Shown: positions 44,057 to 53,836, counted from the stretch's first letter. The stretch: 64,000 bases of DNA from Deltaproteobacteria bacterium (GCA_022710585.1 JAKLGV010000012.1:1-64000); one strand, 5' to 3'. A program made the numbers and translations. The notes: generated from the sequence alone by a model not told the origin.

Positions 44057-45868
44057 ATGGCGCAATTTCAAGAAACGTCGATGGGGGCAATCTTTCAAAA
44101 CAGGGTTCAGCAACAAGGGGACAAGACACTCGTCATCTACAAGAGCAAAGCCGGGAAATGGGAAGAGATTTCCTGGAATAAAATCAACGAAATGGTCCGG
44201 GAGTTGGGCATGTTCCTCATCAAGCGAGGTGTTCAACCGGGCGATAAAGTGGCTCTCTTTTCGCCGAATCGATATGAATGGTGGGTGGCTGATCTGGCCA
44301 TCATTTCGGTGGGTGCGGTCAATGTTCCCATCTACGCCACCAATTCCGCTGAGGAATCCCGCTACATCATCGATAATTCCGAATCAAAAATGTGCTTTGT
44401 CGGCACCAAAGATCACATGGCGAAGATTCTCAAAGTCAAGGAAAAGTTTCCCAGTTTGGGCGAAATCATTATCTTCGATGAACTTGAGCAGCCCCCTGCG
44501 GGTGTCATAACGCTTGCCGAAGCGATGAAAGAGGGCAGGACCGCCACCAATCAAGAAGAGTTCGACAAGCGGTTGAAACCCATCAGCATGGAAGACGTGG
44601 CAACGATTATCTACACGTCCGGCACGACCGGTAATCCCAAGGGCGTTATGCTGACACACAAAAATTTTGTTTCCAACGTCAATCAGGTTAATGCGGTCGA
44701 TCCGGAATTCCTCGCTGACGATCACACCTTCCTGTCCTTCCTGCCGCTGGCTCATTCCCTGGAGAGAACGGTGGGATATTATGCCGCCATCTTCCTCGGC
44801 AAGAAGGTTGCTTTTGCCGAAAGCACGGAAAAGCTCCTGGAAAATTTTCAGGAAATTCGACCGACTATTCTCGTCAGTGTGCCCCGTATCTATGAAAAGG
44901 TGCACGCGGGCATTCTGGCCAAGGTGGCGACGGCTCCTCCCGTCAAAAAAGCTCTTTTCAACTGGGCAATGGGCCTGGCCAAGAAGAACCTGCCGTATAT
45001 CTGCAACAACGAATCGAGGACCGGCTTGTTTGCCTTTCAGTACAATCTGGCCGATAAACTTATCTTTAGTAAACTCAAAGTAGCGCTGGGCATGGATAAA
45101 CTCAAGGGCGCTGTGTCCGGTGGCGGGCCGCTTTCCGTATCCGACGCGGAGTTCTTCCTGGGGATGGGCATCATCATCACGGAAGGCTACGGCCTTACGG
45201 AAACAACACCGGTCACCAACTCCAACAAACCCAAGAAAATCAAGCCCGGAACCGTCGGCCCGGCCGTCAAAGACACCATCATTAAAATCGGTGAAGGCGG
45301 CGAGATCCTCATTAAAGGGCCGCAGGTTATGAAGGGCTATTATAAAAACGAAGAAGCCACCAAAGAAGTTTTTACGCCGGATGGCTTTTTCCGCACCGGT
45401 GATGTCGGTGAATTTGACAGCGACGGATACATGAAGATTACTGGCCGCATCAAGGATATTATCGTGACATCCGGCGGCAAGAACATCTCGCCCCAGAATA
45501 TCGAAAACACGCTCATCACGTCATCCTACATCGAACAGGTGGCAGTCATCGGCGACAATCGGAAATATCTCTCCGCCCTGATCGTGCCGGCGTTCGCGAC
45601 GCTGGAAAGCTGGGCGAAAGACAAAGGAATTGCGTTCTCCAATCGCCAGGACCTGACCAAGAATCCCGAAGTCATTAAACTCTTCGAGCATGAGATTGCG
45701 GAATATATGAAAGATTATGCGCGCGTGGAACAAATCAGAAAGTTTATTCTGATGGAGAAGGAATGGTCACAGGATACCGGTGAACTGACCCCCACCATGA
45801 AACTGAAGAGGTCCATCATCCGCAAGAAATACGAGAAAGAAATCGAATCGATGTATCCGCCGGAATAA
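44057..45868 (+). CDS. Long-chain fatty-acid-CoA ligase
   Basis: 603-residue AMP-forming ligase. The P-loop IIYTSGTTGNPKGVMLTHKN lies near residue 184, the acyl-binding LPLAHSLERTVGYYAAIFLG follows, and ITEGYGLTETTPVTN and FFRTGDVGEFDSDGYMKITG mark the adenylation site and hinge. The catalytic Lys region is PTMKLKRSIIRKKYEKEI at the C-terminus. It resembles FadD15/ACSL types and differs clearly from the ligase at 7562. It activates fatty acids for beta-oxidation or lipid synthesis. It lies between the two CoA-transferase fusions. Confidence 0.93.
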   Translation: MAQFQETSMGAIFQNRVQQQGDKTLVIYKSKAGKWEEISWNKINEMVRELGMFLIKRGVQPGDKVALFSPNRYEWWVADLAIISVGAVNVPIYATNSAEESRYIIDNSESKMCFVGTKDHMAKILKVKEKFPSLGEIIIFDELEQPPAGVITLAEAMKEGRTATNQEEFDKRLKPISMEDVATIIYTSGTTGNPKGVMLTHKNFVSNVNQVNAVDPEFLADDHTFLSFLPLAHSLERTVGYYAAIFLGKKVAFAESTEKLLENFQEIRPTILVSVPRIYEKVHAGILAKVATAPPVKKALFNWAMGLAKKNLPYICNNESRTGLFAFQYNLADKLIFSKLKVALGMDKLKGAVSGGGPLSVSDAEFFLGMGIIITEGYGLTETTPVTNSNKPKKIKPGTVGPAVKDTIIKIGEGGEILIKGPQVMKGYYKNEEATKEVFTPDGFFRTGDVGEFDSDGYMKITGRIKDIIVTSGGKNISPQNIENTLITSSYIEQVAVIGDNRKYLSALIVPAFATLESWAKDKGIAFSNRQDLTKNPEVIKLFEHEIAEYMKDYARVEQIRKFILMEKEWSQDTGELTPTMKLKRSIIRKKYEKEIESMYPPE

Positions 45869-45893
45869 GAAAGTCAAGTGTCGCCTGGAAAGC

Positions 45894-45934
45894 AAGAGGC
45901 CGTCTGCACGCGACATTGCAGGCGGCCTCTTTTT
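45894..45934. terminator. Terminator between convergent genes
   Basis: AAGAGGCCG and TGCAGGCGGCCTCTT-side sequences pair over about 14 positions, followed by TTTTT. It serves the ligase and may also serve the convergent CoA-transferase gene. Confidence 0.85.
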
Positions 45935-45997
45935 ATGGATCTGATATCCGGCTTTATGACGGACCTTCAAAATAAGCGAATGGACGTTGTCTGATGA

Positions 45998-47875
45998 TTA
46001 TTTCTCCGGCGGGCTCAGTTGAAAGATGAACTCCACTTCCTCATCGCTTTCAGCAATCTCCGGTTTGACCTGCGACGATTCAAAAACGCGCGCCATCGCT
46101 CTGTTCTGGGGCATCATCATGGCATAAAATGTCTTGATTCCCCGCTCACGAGCGATATTGATTAAATAATTGAACATAAATGTCGCGATGCCCATCCCCT
46201 GGAATTCTTCATCCACAATAAAGGCTACTTCATACTGATCCCGCTCGTCATCCAGGGCGTACCGGGCTTCTGCAATGATCCTTTCGCCGCCTTTGTGTTG
46301 AATCGTGCCGACAATCGATAAAACCGCATGATAATCGATCTGAACATACGGCTGCATCGTGGCGTGGGGCATAATGCGAACCGGCGTCAGGTAGCGCATA
46401 TACTTCGATTCATCCGAAAAACCGTAGAAAAGGCGGCGCATCATATCTTCGTCGGACGGTTTAATGGGCCTGAACTTCACTTCCTGATTGTTGGCAAAGG
46501 TCTTCACCGTCTCCAGAGCAAAGGGGTAATCGGTCGCGAATTCCGTGACATAGACCTGGTCTTTGTAAATCAAGTCCATTGCTTTAGCCTGCTTAATCAG
46601 GTCGTCCCGGTGATCAGGATGGGCAATGTCCACCATGGCGAGCACCCTTTCCCGAATCGATTTTCCGGCCAGATTGGCCACACCATATTCCGTTACAACG
46701 TAACGGGTTGTGCCCAGAGTCGAGCGCATTTGCTCACTGTTTTTATGCGCGATAACGATGTTGCTTTTGCCTTCCCTGTTCAGCGACCGGACGGTGACAA
46801 TGGATTTTCCGTTTCGCGACATGGTGGAGGCGATGGCAAAATTCAGTTTGCCTTCAAAGCCGGGCAGGAAATAATCACTCGGGTTTAATATAACGGCATT
46901 GCCCGTGATGTCGACGCTTTGCGCGTTGATGACACTCACCAGGCGGGGAATCTTCGGCAGAGCGGCCTGGTAGCTGGCGCGCAGCAGAGGGATGAACGAA
47001 AAAAAAGGGTTCTTGTCAACGTAATCGTAAAGTTTTTTGGAACCGAAACAGGAGTTCGCCACAATAATGCCCTGATGATCGATGCCGCGATCCAGAGCCA
47101 GCGCGCCGGATCCAATGAGATCGATAATCCAATCCGATATGGCATAGGAACAGATCCGCAGATTTTTCTTGCTTCTTAAATGCCGGGCAATGGCGTTGAA
47201 AACGCTTCCGAAATGGAGAGCAACGGTTGACCCATCGTCAATGATGTTGCTGACATGCCAGCCGATGCGGTCGGTCATTTCATCCGGGGGAGAGGTCTGC
47301 AATTCCAGCAGAGGCAGGTCGCTTTCGATATATCCGTCAAACTGATTCAGATGAACGGACGTTGCTCCATGGGTAATGGGTACATGGGGATTAATTTCTG
47401 CAATCGCTATGGGCGCATTTTTAATGACCAGATCAGCAACATCGGATACCACGCCCAGGCTCACGAAGCCTTTGCTGTCCGGCGGCGACGTCTGGACGAT
47501 CGCCATATTGACATCCAGAGCATCGGAATGAAAAAGATACGGTATTTCCGCCAGGTTGGATGGAATAAAATCCATCCAGAAAGGCAGAGCCGCTTTGCCG
47601 GTCTGAATCCCCTGAACGATAGCTTCGCCGACACTGAAAGTTTTCCAGCGATATTTGTGGGGTTGCCTGTCTTTCGGCAACACTCGCATTTCCGGCAGGA
47701 CCAGCTGGATGATCCACAGATCGATCAGATTCGGATGTGTCGACTCCATAATCATGGAGATCGTTTTCATGGGCGTTGCCGGCCCGCTGGAAATAAAAAT
47801 GCGGTTTCCGGGACGGATATGACTGCAAAGAGATTCGAATGATATTTTCTCGCAATGTTTGTGCCCTGTCTCCAT
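45998..47875 (-). CDS. CoA-transferase-GNAT fusion, paralogue of the 40988 gene
   Basis: 625 residues, the same two-domain plan. The CoA-transferase part shows SSGPATPMKTISMIM, FIPSNLAEIPYLFHSDALDV, GTTRYVVTEYGVANLAGKSI; the GNAT part shows VDEEFQGMGIATFMFNYLIN. Here the expected catalytic Glu segment reads NLRICSYAISDWIIDL and the glycine-rich loop is also altered (VALHFGSVFNAIARHL), so transferase activity looks even less likely than in the paralogue. It may have been recruited as a CoA-ester sensor controlling the acetyltransferase. Single gene on the minus strand with GGAGG close to the start. Confidence 0.86.
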   Translation of the reverse strand: METGHKHCEKISFESLCSHIRPGNRIFISSGPATPMKTISMIMESTHPNLIDLWIIQLVLPEMRVLPKDRQPHKYRWKTFSVGEAIVQGIQTGKAALPFWMDFIPSNLAEIPYLFHSDALDVNMAIVQTSPPDSKGFVSLGVVSDVADLVIKNAPIAIAEINPHVPITHGATSVHLNQFDGYIESDLPLLELQTSPPDEMTDRIGWHVSNIIDDGSTVALHFGSVFNAIARHLRSKKNLRICSYAISDWIIDLIGSGALALDRGIDHQGIIVANSCFGSKKLYDYVDKNPFFSFIPLLRASYQAALPKIPRLVSVINAQSVDITGNAVILNPSDYFLPGFEGKLNFAIASTMSRNGKSIVTVRSLNREGKSNIVIAHKNSEQMRSTLGTTRYVVTEYGVANLAGKSIRERVLAMVDIAHPDHRDDLIKQAKAMDLIYKDQVYVTEFATDYPFALETVKTFANNQEVKFRPIKPSDEDMMRRLFYGFSDESKYMRYLTPVRIMPHATMQPYVQIDYHAVLSIVGTIQHKGGERIIAEARYALDDERDQYEVAFIVDEEFQGMGIATFMFNYLINIARERGIKTFYAMMMPQNRAMARVFESSQVKPEIAESDEEVEFIFQLSPPEK

Positions 47876-47933
47876 CGTCGAATTGTCCTCCTTTTTACCG
47901 TGATTGCGGCTGTGTCACGATTAAGAGATCATT

Positions 47934-49028
47934 CTACATATATTTCAAAGGGTATTTTTTGCTGTAGCCAACCAGCTCCACATAACCTTTTCCCCGGACC
48001 GGAAGATCATTATAGGTTCCTTCAATAATCACGCTTCCTTCCCAATAAGGCATCGGCTGTAAATTCACTTCCTGTTTGGCGAGCATCGGACTGACATGAA
48101 GTTTTAAATTCAGCGATTTAACATGGACATCCCATGAGGAGGGATAATTCGAATCCGTCTGTCGGCTGTGCCAATAGGATAAGGGCTTCACATCAATTTC
48201 ATCTTTGGTCAGCCATCTTGTCTGACCGTCGGGCGACACGAAGGTCGCACCGCCTGCGTCAATGATGGCATCTCTGTCGTTTCGGATCAGATAGATCATC
48301 AGTTCGCAATGATTGTCCAGCTGGATGCTGAACCAGTCCCAGCCGGACTGGGGGTAGACAAGCTTCATGGTACCATACTCGTGATCCATCCACGACATGC
48401 CGGTAACTTGAATGGGCCGGCCATCCACCGTCATCGTTCCCGATGTTTTCATCTTTGTGAAGGAGTAATAATAGTTGGCATGTTCCTTCCCCTTCCGCAC
48501 AATGCCGTTTTCGCCATGAAGAGCGGCCGGTTTGAGCGCCTCCAACTCCAGATCAATCTTGTAACCTTTCATGACGGCGGACAGAAGATGTTTCCCCTTT
48601 TCTTCACGCGCGGTCCAGTTATCAATCTTGACATCGTATTTCTGATCATCCGCTTTTGAGTCGGTCAGCAAATTACTGATCTCTGCCGTCTGGAATTTTT
48701 TGTTCTGCAGATCGGTCACGGCAAAGTGTCCCAGCATTCCGACATCTTTAAACCAGTGGGCGGGAACCGGAATAAACAGTCCGGGCAGTTTATCTTCGTT
48801 GGTAATTCTTTTGAAGAATGTCAACTCGTATCCGAACTCCCGTCCGTCTTCCGCGTTTAAATGGCCGGTATAATACCACCATTCACTCTGCGCCCAGTTA
48901 TGAGCGGCTTCGTCAGACGCTATCTGAAGCGGTTTATCAGGCAAAGCATGATTGATGGTGTAAACGGGAGCACAGGCCAGGATCAGAAAAGAAAAACAAA
49001 TTGCGGACAGAATCTTTATTTTTTTCAT
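47934..49028 (-). CDS. CrtC/AttH-like lipocalin lipoprotein
   Basis: 364 residues. Signal peptide with lipobox FLILAC, so a lipoprotein. The body matches the AttH/hydroxyneurosporene synthase-like family (PF07143): WAQSEWWYYTGHLNAEDGRE, MLGHFAVTDLQNKKF, YYYSFTKMKTSGTMTVDGRP, and MSWMDHEYGTMKLVYPQSGW with the conserved acidic-His pair. CrtC hydrates carotenoids, but most members have unknown roles and this one is secreted. GGAGGGAA precedes the ATG. It is 58 bases after the start of the next gene in the same direction. Confidence 0.85.
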   Translation of the reverse strand: MKKIKILSAICFSFLILACAPVYTINHALPDKPLQIASDEAAHNWAQSEWWYYTGHLNAEDGREFGYELTFFKRITNEDKLPGLFIPVPAHWFKDVGMLGHFAVTDLQNKKFQTAEISNLLTDSKADDQKYDVKIDNWTAREEKGKHLLSAVMKGYKIDLELEALKPAALHGENGIVRKGKEHANYYYSFTKMKTSGTMTVDGRPIQVTGMSWMDHEYGTMKLVYPQSGWDWFSIQLDNHCELMIYLIRNDRDAIIDAGGATFVSPDGQTRWLTKDEIDVKPLSYWHSRQTDSNYPSSWDVHVKSLNLKLHVSPMLAKQEVNLQPMPYWEGSVIIEGTYNDLPVRGKGYVELVGYSKKYPLKYM

Positions 49029-49133
49029 CGGTTCCCTCCATAAATAATTTAAAAATCAAAACAAATGCGACAAAGGACAAAATCCTTGAATCTGGCTTTT
49101 CAGATTCAAGACTTTTATCACCCAATATTGCGC

Positions 49134-49162
49134 TTGACATAAAATGATTGGTTTCTTATAGT
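49134..49162 (+). promoter_or_regulatory. Sigma70-type promoter
   Basis: TTGACA, a 17-base spacer and TATAGT, about 160 bases before the methyltransferase at 49321. The leader between holds nothing I recognise. Confidence 0.65.
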
Positions 49163-49320
49163 AACTAAACAAAAAAAATCACATAAAAGCAATATAAAAA
49201 AGATAACTTTCCCAATTCCTGATGGAATGTAAAAGACGCGTTTTGAATGTTCCCGAATAATTCGTCTTTCTGATAATTGGCAACCATGAACATTTTGTCC
49301 TGGCGCACTAATGTGAAAGT

Positions 49321-50286
49321 ATGATTAATAAAAATTCTGTTAATGTCGAAATCGCTGCAAAGCCTCTTCCATCAAAGATAGAAACTATTCCTCAACCCCA
49401 CCTTCCGGTCCGCCATGATAAATATGAATATTTCCCCTGGCCCTATTACATGTCTCTGCCGTTTATGTGGCTGATTACCGGCTATGTCGCGCTGAAAAAA
49501 AATTTTTATAGAATTTTAGGTCTCGGTCAGCCGGAAATCAATACATTTCTATTCGACGGCTTGGGCAAAGAATGCCGAAAAGTAAAGGATTACGCGACAA
49601 CTTTCAGAGCGATGAATATTGTTTACAATCATCCCTTCCCTCAAAAATGGACTCTCGGCGGCATTGTGGATGAGTTTTACTGGTTTGGCTTGAACTGTCA
49701 GGCTCTGCGCAACCGACTGAAACTGGTCAAAGACGAATTAAGAAAGGCCGTCGCCGGAGTCGATCATGGCGGCGAAATCAGAATCATGTCGCTGGCCTGC
49801 GGTTCTGCGGACTCGGTGATTGAGATCATAGCCGAAGCCAAAGCCATGAATAAAATGATCAAAGCGATCTTTGTGGATATCGATGGCGATGCGCTGGAAA
49901 GGGCAAGAGCCATCGCCAGACATTATGGCGTTGAAGACCAGATTCAAATGCACAAAGGACACATCTATGACGCCATTGAATCGTCTTATGCGTTCAGACC
50001 CCAAATTGTCGAGATGATGGGCTTTCTGGATTATATCGAACGGAAAGACGCGATCTACTGGGTCAGTAAAATAAGAGATATTCTAGAGCCTGACGGTTTT
50101 TTAATCACGTGCAATATTGCCCCGAACATCGAGCAGCATTTCTTAAAATGGGTCATTAATTGGCCGATGGTTTATCGGTCACCAAAAGACTTTGATGACG
50201 TGGCCACGCAATCCGGTTTCACCGATTTCCGCCTGATTTACGAACCGTTAAAAATTCACGGCCTGCTGGTTGCCAGGAAAAGCTAA
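49321..50286 (+). CDS. Class I SAM-dependent methyltransferase
   Basis: 321 residues. Residues about 1-65 include a hydrophobic stretch (YYMSLPFMWLITGYVALKK) that may touch the membrane. The methyltransferase domain has motif I as IMSLACGSADSVIEII, the acidic end of strand 2 in IFVDIDGDALERARAIARHY, and VEMMGFLDYIERKDAIYWVS. The substrate is unknown; lipid-like substrates fit the hydrophobic N-terminus. It converges with the DUF2207 gene over a terminator. Confidence 0.83.
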   Translation: MINKNSVNVEIAAKPLPSKIETIPQPHLPVRHDKYEYFPWPYYMSLPFMWLITGYVALKKNFYRILGLGQPEINTFLFDGLGKECRKVKDYATTFRAMNIVYNHPFPQKWTLGGIVDEFYWFGLNCQALRNRLKLVKDELRKAVAGVDHGGEIRIMSLACGSADSVIEIIAEAKAMNKMIKAIFVDIDGDALERARAIARHYGVEDQIQMHKGHIYDAIESSYAFRPQIVEMMGFLDYIERKDAIYWVSKIRDILEPDGFLITCNIAPNIEQHFLKWVINWPMVYRSPKDFDDVATQSGFTDFRLIYEPLKIHGLLVARKS

Positions 50287-50303
50287 AATCCGGCTATATA
50301 TGA

Positions 50304-50336
50304 AAAGCCCTTCAGCGATATTTCCTGAAGGGCTTT
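50304..50336. terminator. Bidirectional terminator
   Basis: AAAGCCCTTCAG pairs with CTGAAGGGCTTT around a nine-base loop between convergent genes. Confidence 0.85.
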
Positions 50337-50362
50337 GTCGCGAATGATCTACGGACAGGGCT

Positions 50363-52306
50363 TTACCATCCGCCTCCCCCGCCGCCTCCGCCACCGCCGC
50401 CGGAAGAACCGCTCCCGCCGGAAGAAGAACCGGGAGGAGACGCAGCCGATGAAATGGCACTGGTCAGAGAATTTCCCAATCCTGATGAAAAGAGGGACGG
50501 GCTGAATGTTCTTTCAGAAGGCCCGGAATACCAGCGCTGCGCAGAGCCTTGAGCTGAAACGGACGCGCTGGAAAGCACATCGGAAAATTGTTCAGACCAT
50601 TCCTGCTCCACATCCAGGGCAAAAGCGTAGGGCAAATATTTTTCAAAAAGTTCAGGCGTCCGATCGGGCGGATTGAGCAGATTCAGCCGGTCTTTTTCCG
50701 CCGTGGCGAGATACATTTTGAAGCCTTCAATCCCGTCAAGAACCTTTCTGCCCACGATCGTCGGGGCTTTCAGCAACTGGTAGAACAGAACATTAATAAA
50801 AATCATGATACCCAGGATAACCAGAACGGGAACAGATCCTGATCCTGCAACCGCCGCGACGCCTCCTATTTCACCCAGGACAAAGGGTATTGAGAATAGA
50901 GTAATGAAAATGGCTTTTGCAGGAGACCCCAGGGTATGACTCCCCCCCATCATCACATCTTTCCAGGCCGCAAAAACCACGCGCAAAAGGATCACCACGC
51001 CAAAGGACCAGCCGGTCAGCCAGAAAATCATAAAAATGACCATGGGATTGACTTCGGAAATTCCGATAACAGCACTGGAAATCATCAGCAGGAAAGAAAG
51101 CGTCAAACCGATGAGGAAATACTTCTTGTTGGTGAGAAAATAAATTTTCTCCATACTGTTCTTCAGGGATTGATGTAATTCAAGGCGGGCTTGAGCGATT
51201 GCGCTATGATTTTTTGTTTCGATATTTAATTCATTGCGGGATGGCATAAACAGCTTCACAGCAGCCGCTTTTTCTTCGCCGGAGAGCTGGCTTTCATTAC
51301 CGGCTGTTTTAATCAGCGTGAATTTATCGTTGAATTCCTGAATTTTCAGATAGCCTTTGACCGCCATATTGATAATCGACGCGGAGAAGGCCTTGTCATC
51401 ATAACCCATCTTCACAATGAAACGCATCGCAGCGGGAGAGAGTTTACCGGGCGGTTCGTACAATGGAATGATGGTGCCCCGGGCAGGATCTTTGCCGTAT
51501 TGAGACCACACCATAAGGTAGTAGAAAAAAAGAATCAGCAAACCGATAATGCCCGAAAGAGTGCCGCGGTTATCATTGGCATACCACAGAACCTTTTGGG
51601 ATAGTGTTGGCTCCTGCACATACCCTTTGGGCCATTGAACAACAATGGTCAGGCCTTCACTGGGCTGGAGAGTCCGCCTGGTCTGAAAGAAAACATCCCC
51701 CGCGTCCCGAATGGACGAGAAGAAATCTTTTCCCTTCTCGCCCGTAAAGCCAGTGTAGGCATCGACTTCACCGATTTTATCGGGTGGCACATCGGGAAGA
51801 CGGACACTCGCCGACGCCTTCTCTATCGGGAAGACCCAGCCGTTGCCTGTTACATTCCAATAGAGCTCATCAAAGTCCTTAAAAAAGCCAAGCTGCCGGT
51901 TGGTTGAATATTTGATGGTGTATTGATAGATGCCGGGATCAAGAAAAACATTTTCACTGCCGATGTAAACGCGGACACCATTGCTTTGATTCTTAAGATG
52001 ATAGTTCTCCGGCGCACCATCCCGCAAAACCTCTTTCACTTCAAATTTTATTTTATAATTCTGACCGTACCTGTCCTTATACTTGGTCGGAAAATCCCGA
52101 TAGATTCCTCTTTTGATTTCATTGCCCGCGGCGTAAACCGATATGGTTTCCGTCACGGCCATACCGCCAGAGCGATGAACCTCTATGTCGCTGTGAAATG
52201 AGAGGACTCTTTCCTGCTCCTGCCTGACTTCACCGTGAGAAAGTGGCGTCAGAAAAAGCCACGCCAGGATCAGAGCCGACAGCAGCAAAAAGCATCTTGT
52301 TCTCAT
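50363..52306 (-). CDS. DUF2207 membrane protein with Gly-rich tail
   Basis: 647 residues. A signal peptide (RCFLLLSALILAWLFLTPLS) leads to an extracytoplasmic DUF2207 domain (VTETISVYAAGNEIKRGIYR is the characteristic start). Then come a membrane segment (GIIGLLILFFYYLMVW), a cytoplasmic helical part and two or three further membrane segments. The C-terminus ends in Ser/Gly repeats and a poly-Gly run finishing in Trp, common in this family. It is translated 20 bases after a LemA gene, the usual pairing. Function unknown. Confidence 0.88.
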   Translation of the reverse strand: MRTRCFLLLSALILAWLFLTPLSHGEVRQEQERVLSFHSDIEVHRSGGMAVTETISVYAAGNEIKRGIYRDFPTKYKDRYGQNYKIKFEVKEVLRDGAPENYHLKNQSNGVRVYIGSENVFLDPGIYQYTIKYSTNRQLGFFKDFDELYWNVTGNGWVFPIEKASASVRLPDVPPDKIGEVDAYTGFTGEKGKDFFSSIRDAGDVFFQTRRTLQPSEGLTIVVQWPKGYVQEPTLSQKVLWYANDNRGTLSGIIGLLILFFYYLMVWSQYGKDPARGTIIPLYEPPGKLSPAAMRFIVKMGYDDKAFSASIINMAVKGYLKIQEFNDKFTLIKTAGNESQLSGEEKAAAVKLFMPSRNELNIETKNHSAIAQARLELHQSLKNSMEKIYFLTNKKYFLIGLTLSFLLMISSAVIGISEVNPMVIFMIFWLTGWSFGVVILLRVVFAAWKDVMMGGSHTLGSPAKAIFITLFSIPFVLGEIGGVAAVAGSGSVPVLVILGIMIFINVLFYQLLKAPTIVGRKVLDGIEGFKMYLATAEKDRLNLLNPPDRTPELFEKYLPYAFALDVEQEWSEQFSDVLSSASVSAQGSAQRWYSGPSERTFSPSLFSSGLGNSLTSAISSAASPPGSSSGGSGSSGGGGGGGGGGGW

Positions 52307-52326
52307 GATTCTCTCAGCCTGACGTC

Positions 52327-52875
52327 TTAGGTAAATTGAACTCCCGGCACTTCTCTTTCCGTGGCCAACTCGATTTCGAAGAAATCCGCTTTGGTAAAAC
52401 CAAACATGTTAGCCAGAAGATTATTTGGAAAAGATTCGACCATCGTGTTGTAGTCTCGGGCCGCGCCGTTGTAATACCGTCTGGAAAGCTGAATCTGCTC
52501 CTCGGTTTCAGCGAGAATACGCTGCAAGTCCTGAAAATTCTGATTGGCCTTGAGGTCCGGATAGGCTTCCGCAAGAGCGAAAATGCTTTTCAGGGCCTGA
52601 GAAAAACTGTTTTCCAGCTCCCCCTTTTCCTTGACGGTTGCCGGTCCTGAAAGACGGGATCGCAGATTGGTGATTTCCTCCAGGACCGTTTTTTCATGGC
52701 GGGCATAGCCTTTGACCGTTTCCACAATGTTGGGGATTAAATCATGACGGCGCTTGAGCTGGACATCGATGCCGCTCCAGGCCTCATTGAGGATGTTGCG
52801 CTGGCGGATGAAACGGTTATACATCACAACCGCGGCAATTAAGACAAGAGCAACTACAATAATAATCAAATACAT
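52327..52875 (-). CDS. LemA family protein
   Basis: 182 residues. One N-terminal membrane helix (IIIVVALVLIAAVVMYNRF) followed by helical hairpins with the family motif AWSGIDVQLKRRHDLIPNIV, then RYYNGAARDYNTMVESFPNN and GFTKADFFEI. LemA proteins have an outward N-terminus and unknown function. It is followed by the DUF2207 gene. A minus-strand TTGACA with a weak -10 lies about 60 bases upstream. Confidence 0.93.
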   Translation of the reverse strand: MYLIIIVVALVLIAAVVMYNRFIRQRNILNEAWSGIDVQLKRRHDLIPNIVETVKGYARHEKTVLEEITNLRSRLSGPATVKEKGELENSFSQALKSIFALAEAYPDLKANQNFQDLQRILAETEEQIQLSRRYYNGAARDYNTMVESFPNNLLANMFGFTKADFFEIELATEREVPGVQFT

Positions 52876-52966
52876 ATTTAGTCCTCCTGATATTCAAGTG
52901 TGCTTAAATATTTACTTTTAAGCCGACAATGTCAAGTGAAACTATAGGTATAGCGGGAAGATTTCC

Positions 52967-52995
52967 TTGACATATCAAACTCAGTTTTCTACAAT
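52967..52995 (+). promoter_or_regulatory. Sigma70-type promoter
   Basis: TTGACA, a 17-base spacer and TACAAT, about 100 bases before the His-rich protein gene. Confidence 0.7.
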
Positions 52996-53092
52996 TCAAA
53001 AAAAATGGACAGAGTTTGATCAAGCATCAAACAGAAGATTTCGATCATTGTGTTTTGTGATTGGATCAACATCAACCCAAGGAGGGAAACCA

Positions 53093-53767
53093 ATGAAGAA
53101 ATTATTATTCAGGGCATTTTTTTTAACGTTGGTATGTCTCATGCCTGTTTGTGTCATGGCAGAAGTCAACGTGCATGTCAGTATTCCCTTTCCCCTTCCC
53201 CCGCCGATTGTTTTTCCGGCAGCGCCTGAAGTCGTCGTCGTTCCGGGTACCGACGTCTATGTCGTACCTGACTTAAGCGACGAAGTATTCTTTTACAGCG
53301 GATGGTGGTGGCGTCCCTGGCAGGGGCGCTGGTATCGATCCCGATACTATGACAGAGGCTGGGGTTATTACAGGGGCACACCAACTTTTCACAGGCATTT
53401 TTATCACGGCTGGAGAGACGATTACCGGAATCATCGATGGAGAGGTCAGCCGTGGCAACATCACCGGATCCATCACGGAGATCTACACCGCAACTGGCGC
53501 AATTGGGAAAGAACAAGACACTGGCACAAACCGCATCCCCCGCGTCCTCCCCGTCCCGGTTATCATGGCGGCGGACCCGGACCCGGTCATCACCCCGGTT
53601 ATCATGGCGGCGGTCCTGGACCTGGTCATCATCCCGGTTATCATGGTGGTCACAAACCGGGACATCCTCCGGATGGAGGTCATAAACCCGGGCGTCACGG
53701 CGACGGCAAACCAGGCAAACCCGGTAAGCCCGACAGAGGAAAGCATGATGGACGAATTGTTTATTAG
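53093..53767 (+). CDS. Secreted His/Gly/Pro-rich protein
   Basis: 224 residues. The signal peptide is LLFRAFFLTLVCLMPVCVMA, cut before EVNVHV. A Pro/Val-rich stretch and a Trp/Arg/Tyr-rich segment (FFYSGWWWRPWQGRWYRSRY) precede His-rich GTPTFHRHFYHGWRDD. The last 80 residues are near-tandem GYHGGGPGPGHHP units then Gly/Lys/Pro. Metal binding in the envelope is a fair guess from the composition. The start has AAGGAGGG upstream. The 39-base DNA repeats encode the protein repeats. Confidence 0.8.
   Translation: MKKLLFRAFFLTLVCLMPVCVMAEVNVHVSIPFPLPPPIVFPAAPEVVVVPGTDVYVVPDLSDEVFFYSGWWWRPWQGRWYRSRYYDRGWGYYRGTPTFHRHFYHGWRDDYRNHRWRGQPWQHHRIHHGDLHRNWRNWERTRHWHKPHPPRPPRPGYHGGGPGPGHHPGYHGGGPGPGHHPGYHGGHKPGHPPDGGHKPGRHGDGKPGKPGKPDRGKHDGRIVY
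53558..53650 (+). repeat. 39-base tandem repeat inside the His-rich gene
   Basis: Two full units from 53558 and 53597 and a partial third from 53636, each coding GYHGGGPGPGHHP. Confidence 0.85.
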
Positions 53768-53836
53768 ATGGAATGAAAGGCGCGCGGCAAAAGGCACACC
53801 CGCCGTTTAACACGTCATTTTGACACAGCAAATCCT

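Noticed and set aside
53178..53831. 217-codon minus-strand ORF and other frames over the His-rich gene
   Set aside because: They are shadows of a low-complexity GC-rich repeat; only the plus-strand frame from 53093 has a signal peptide and ribosome-binding site.
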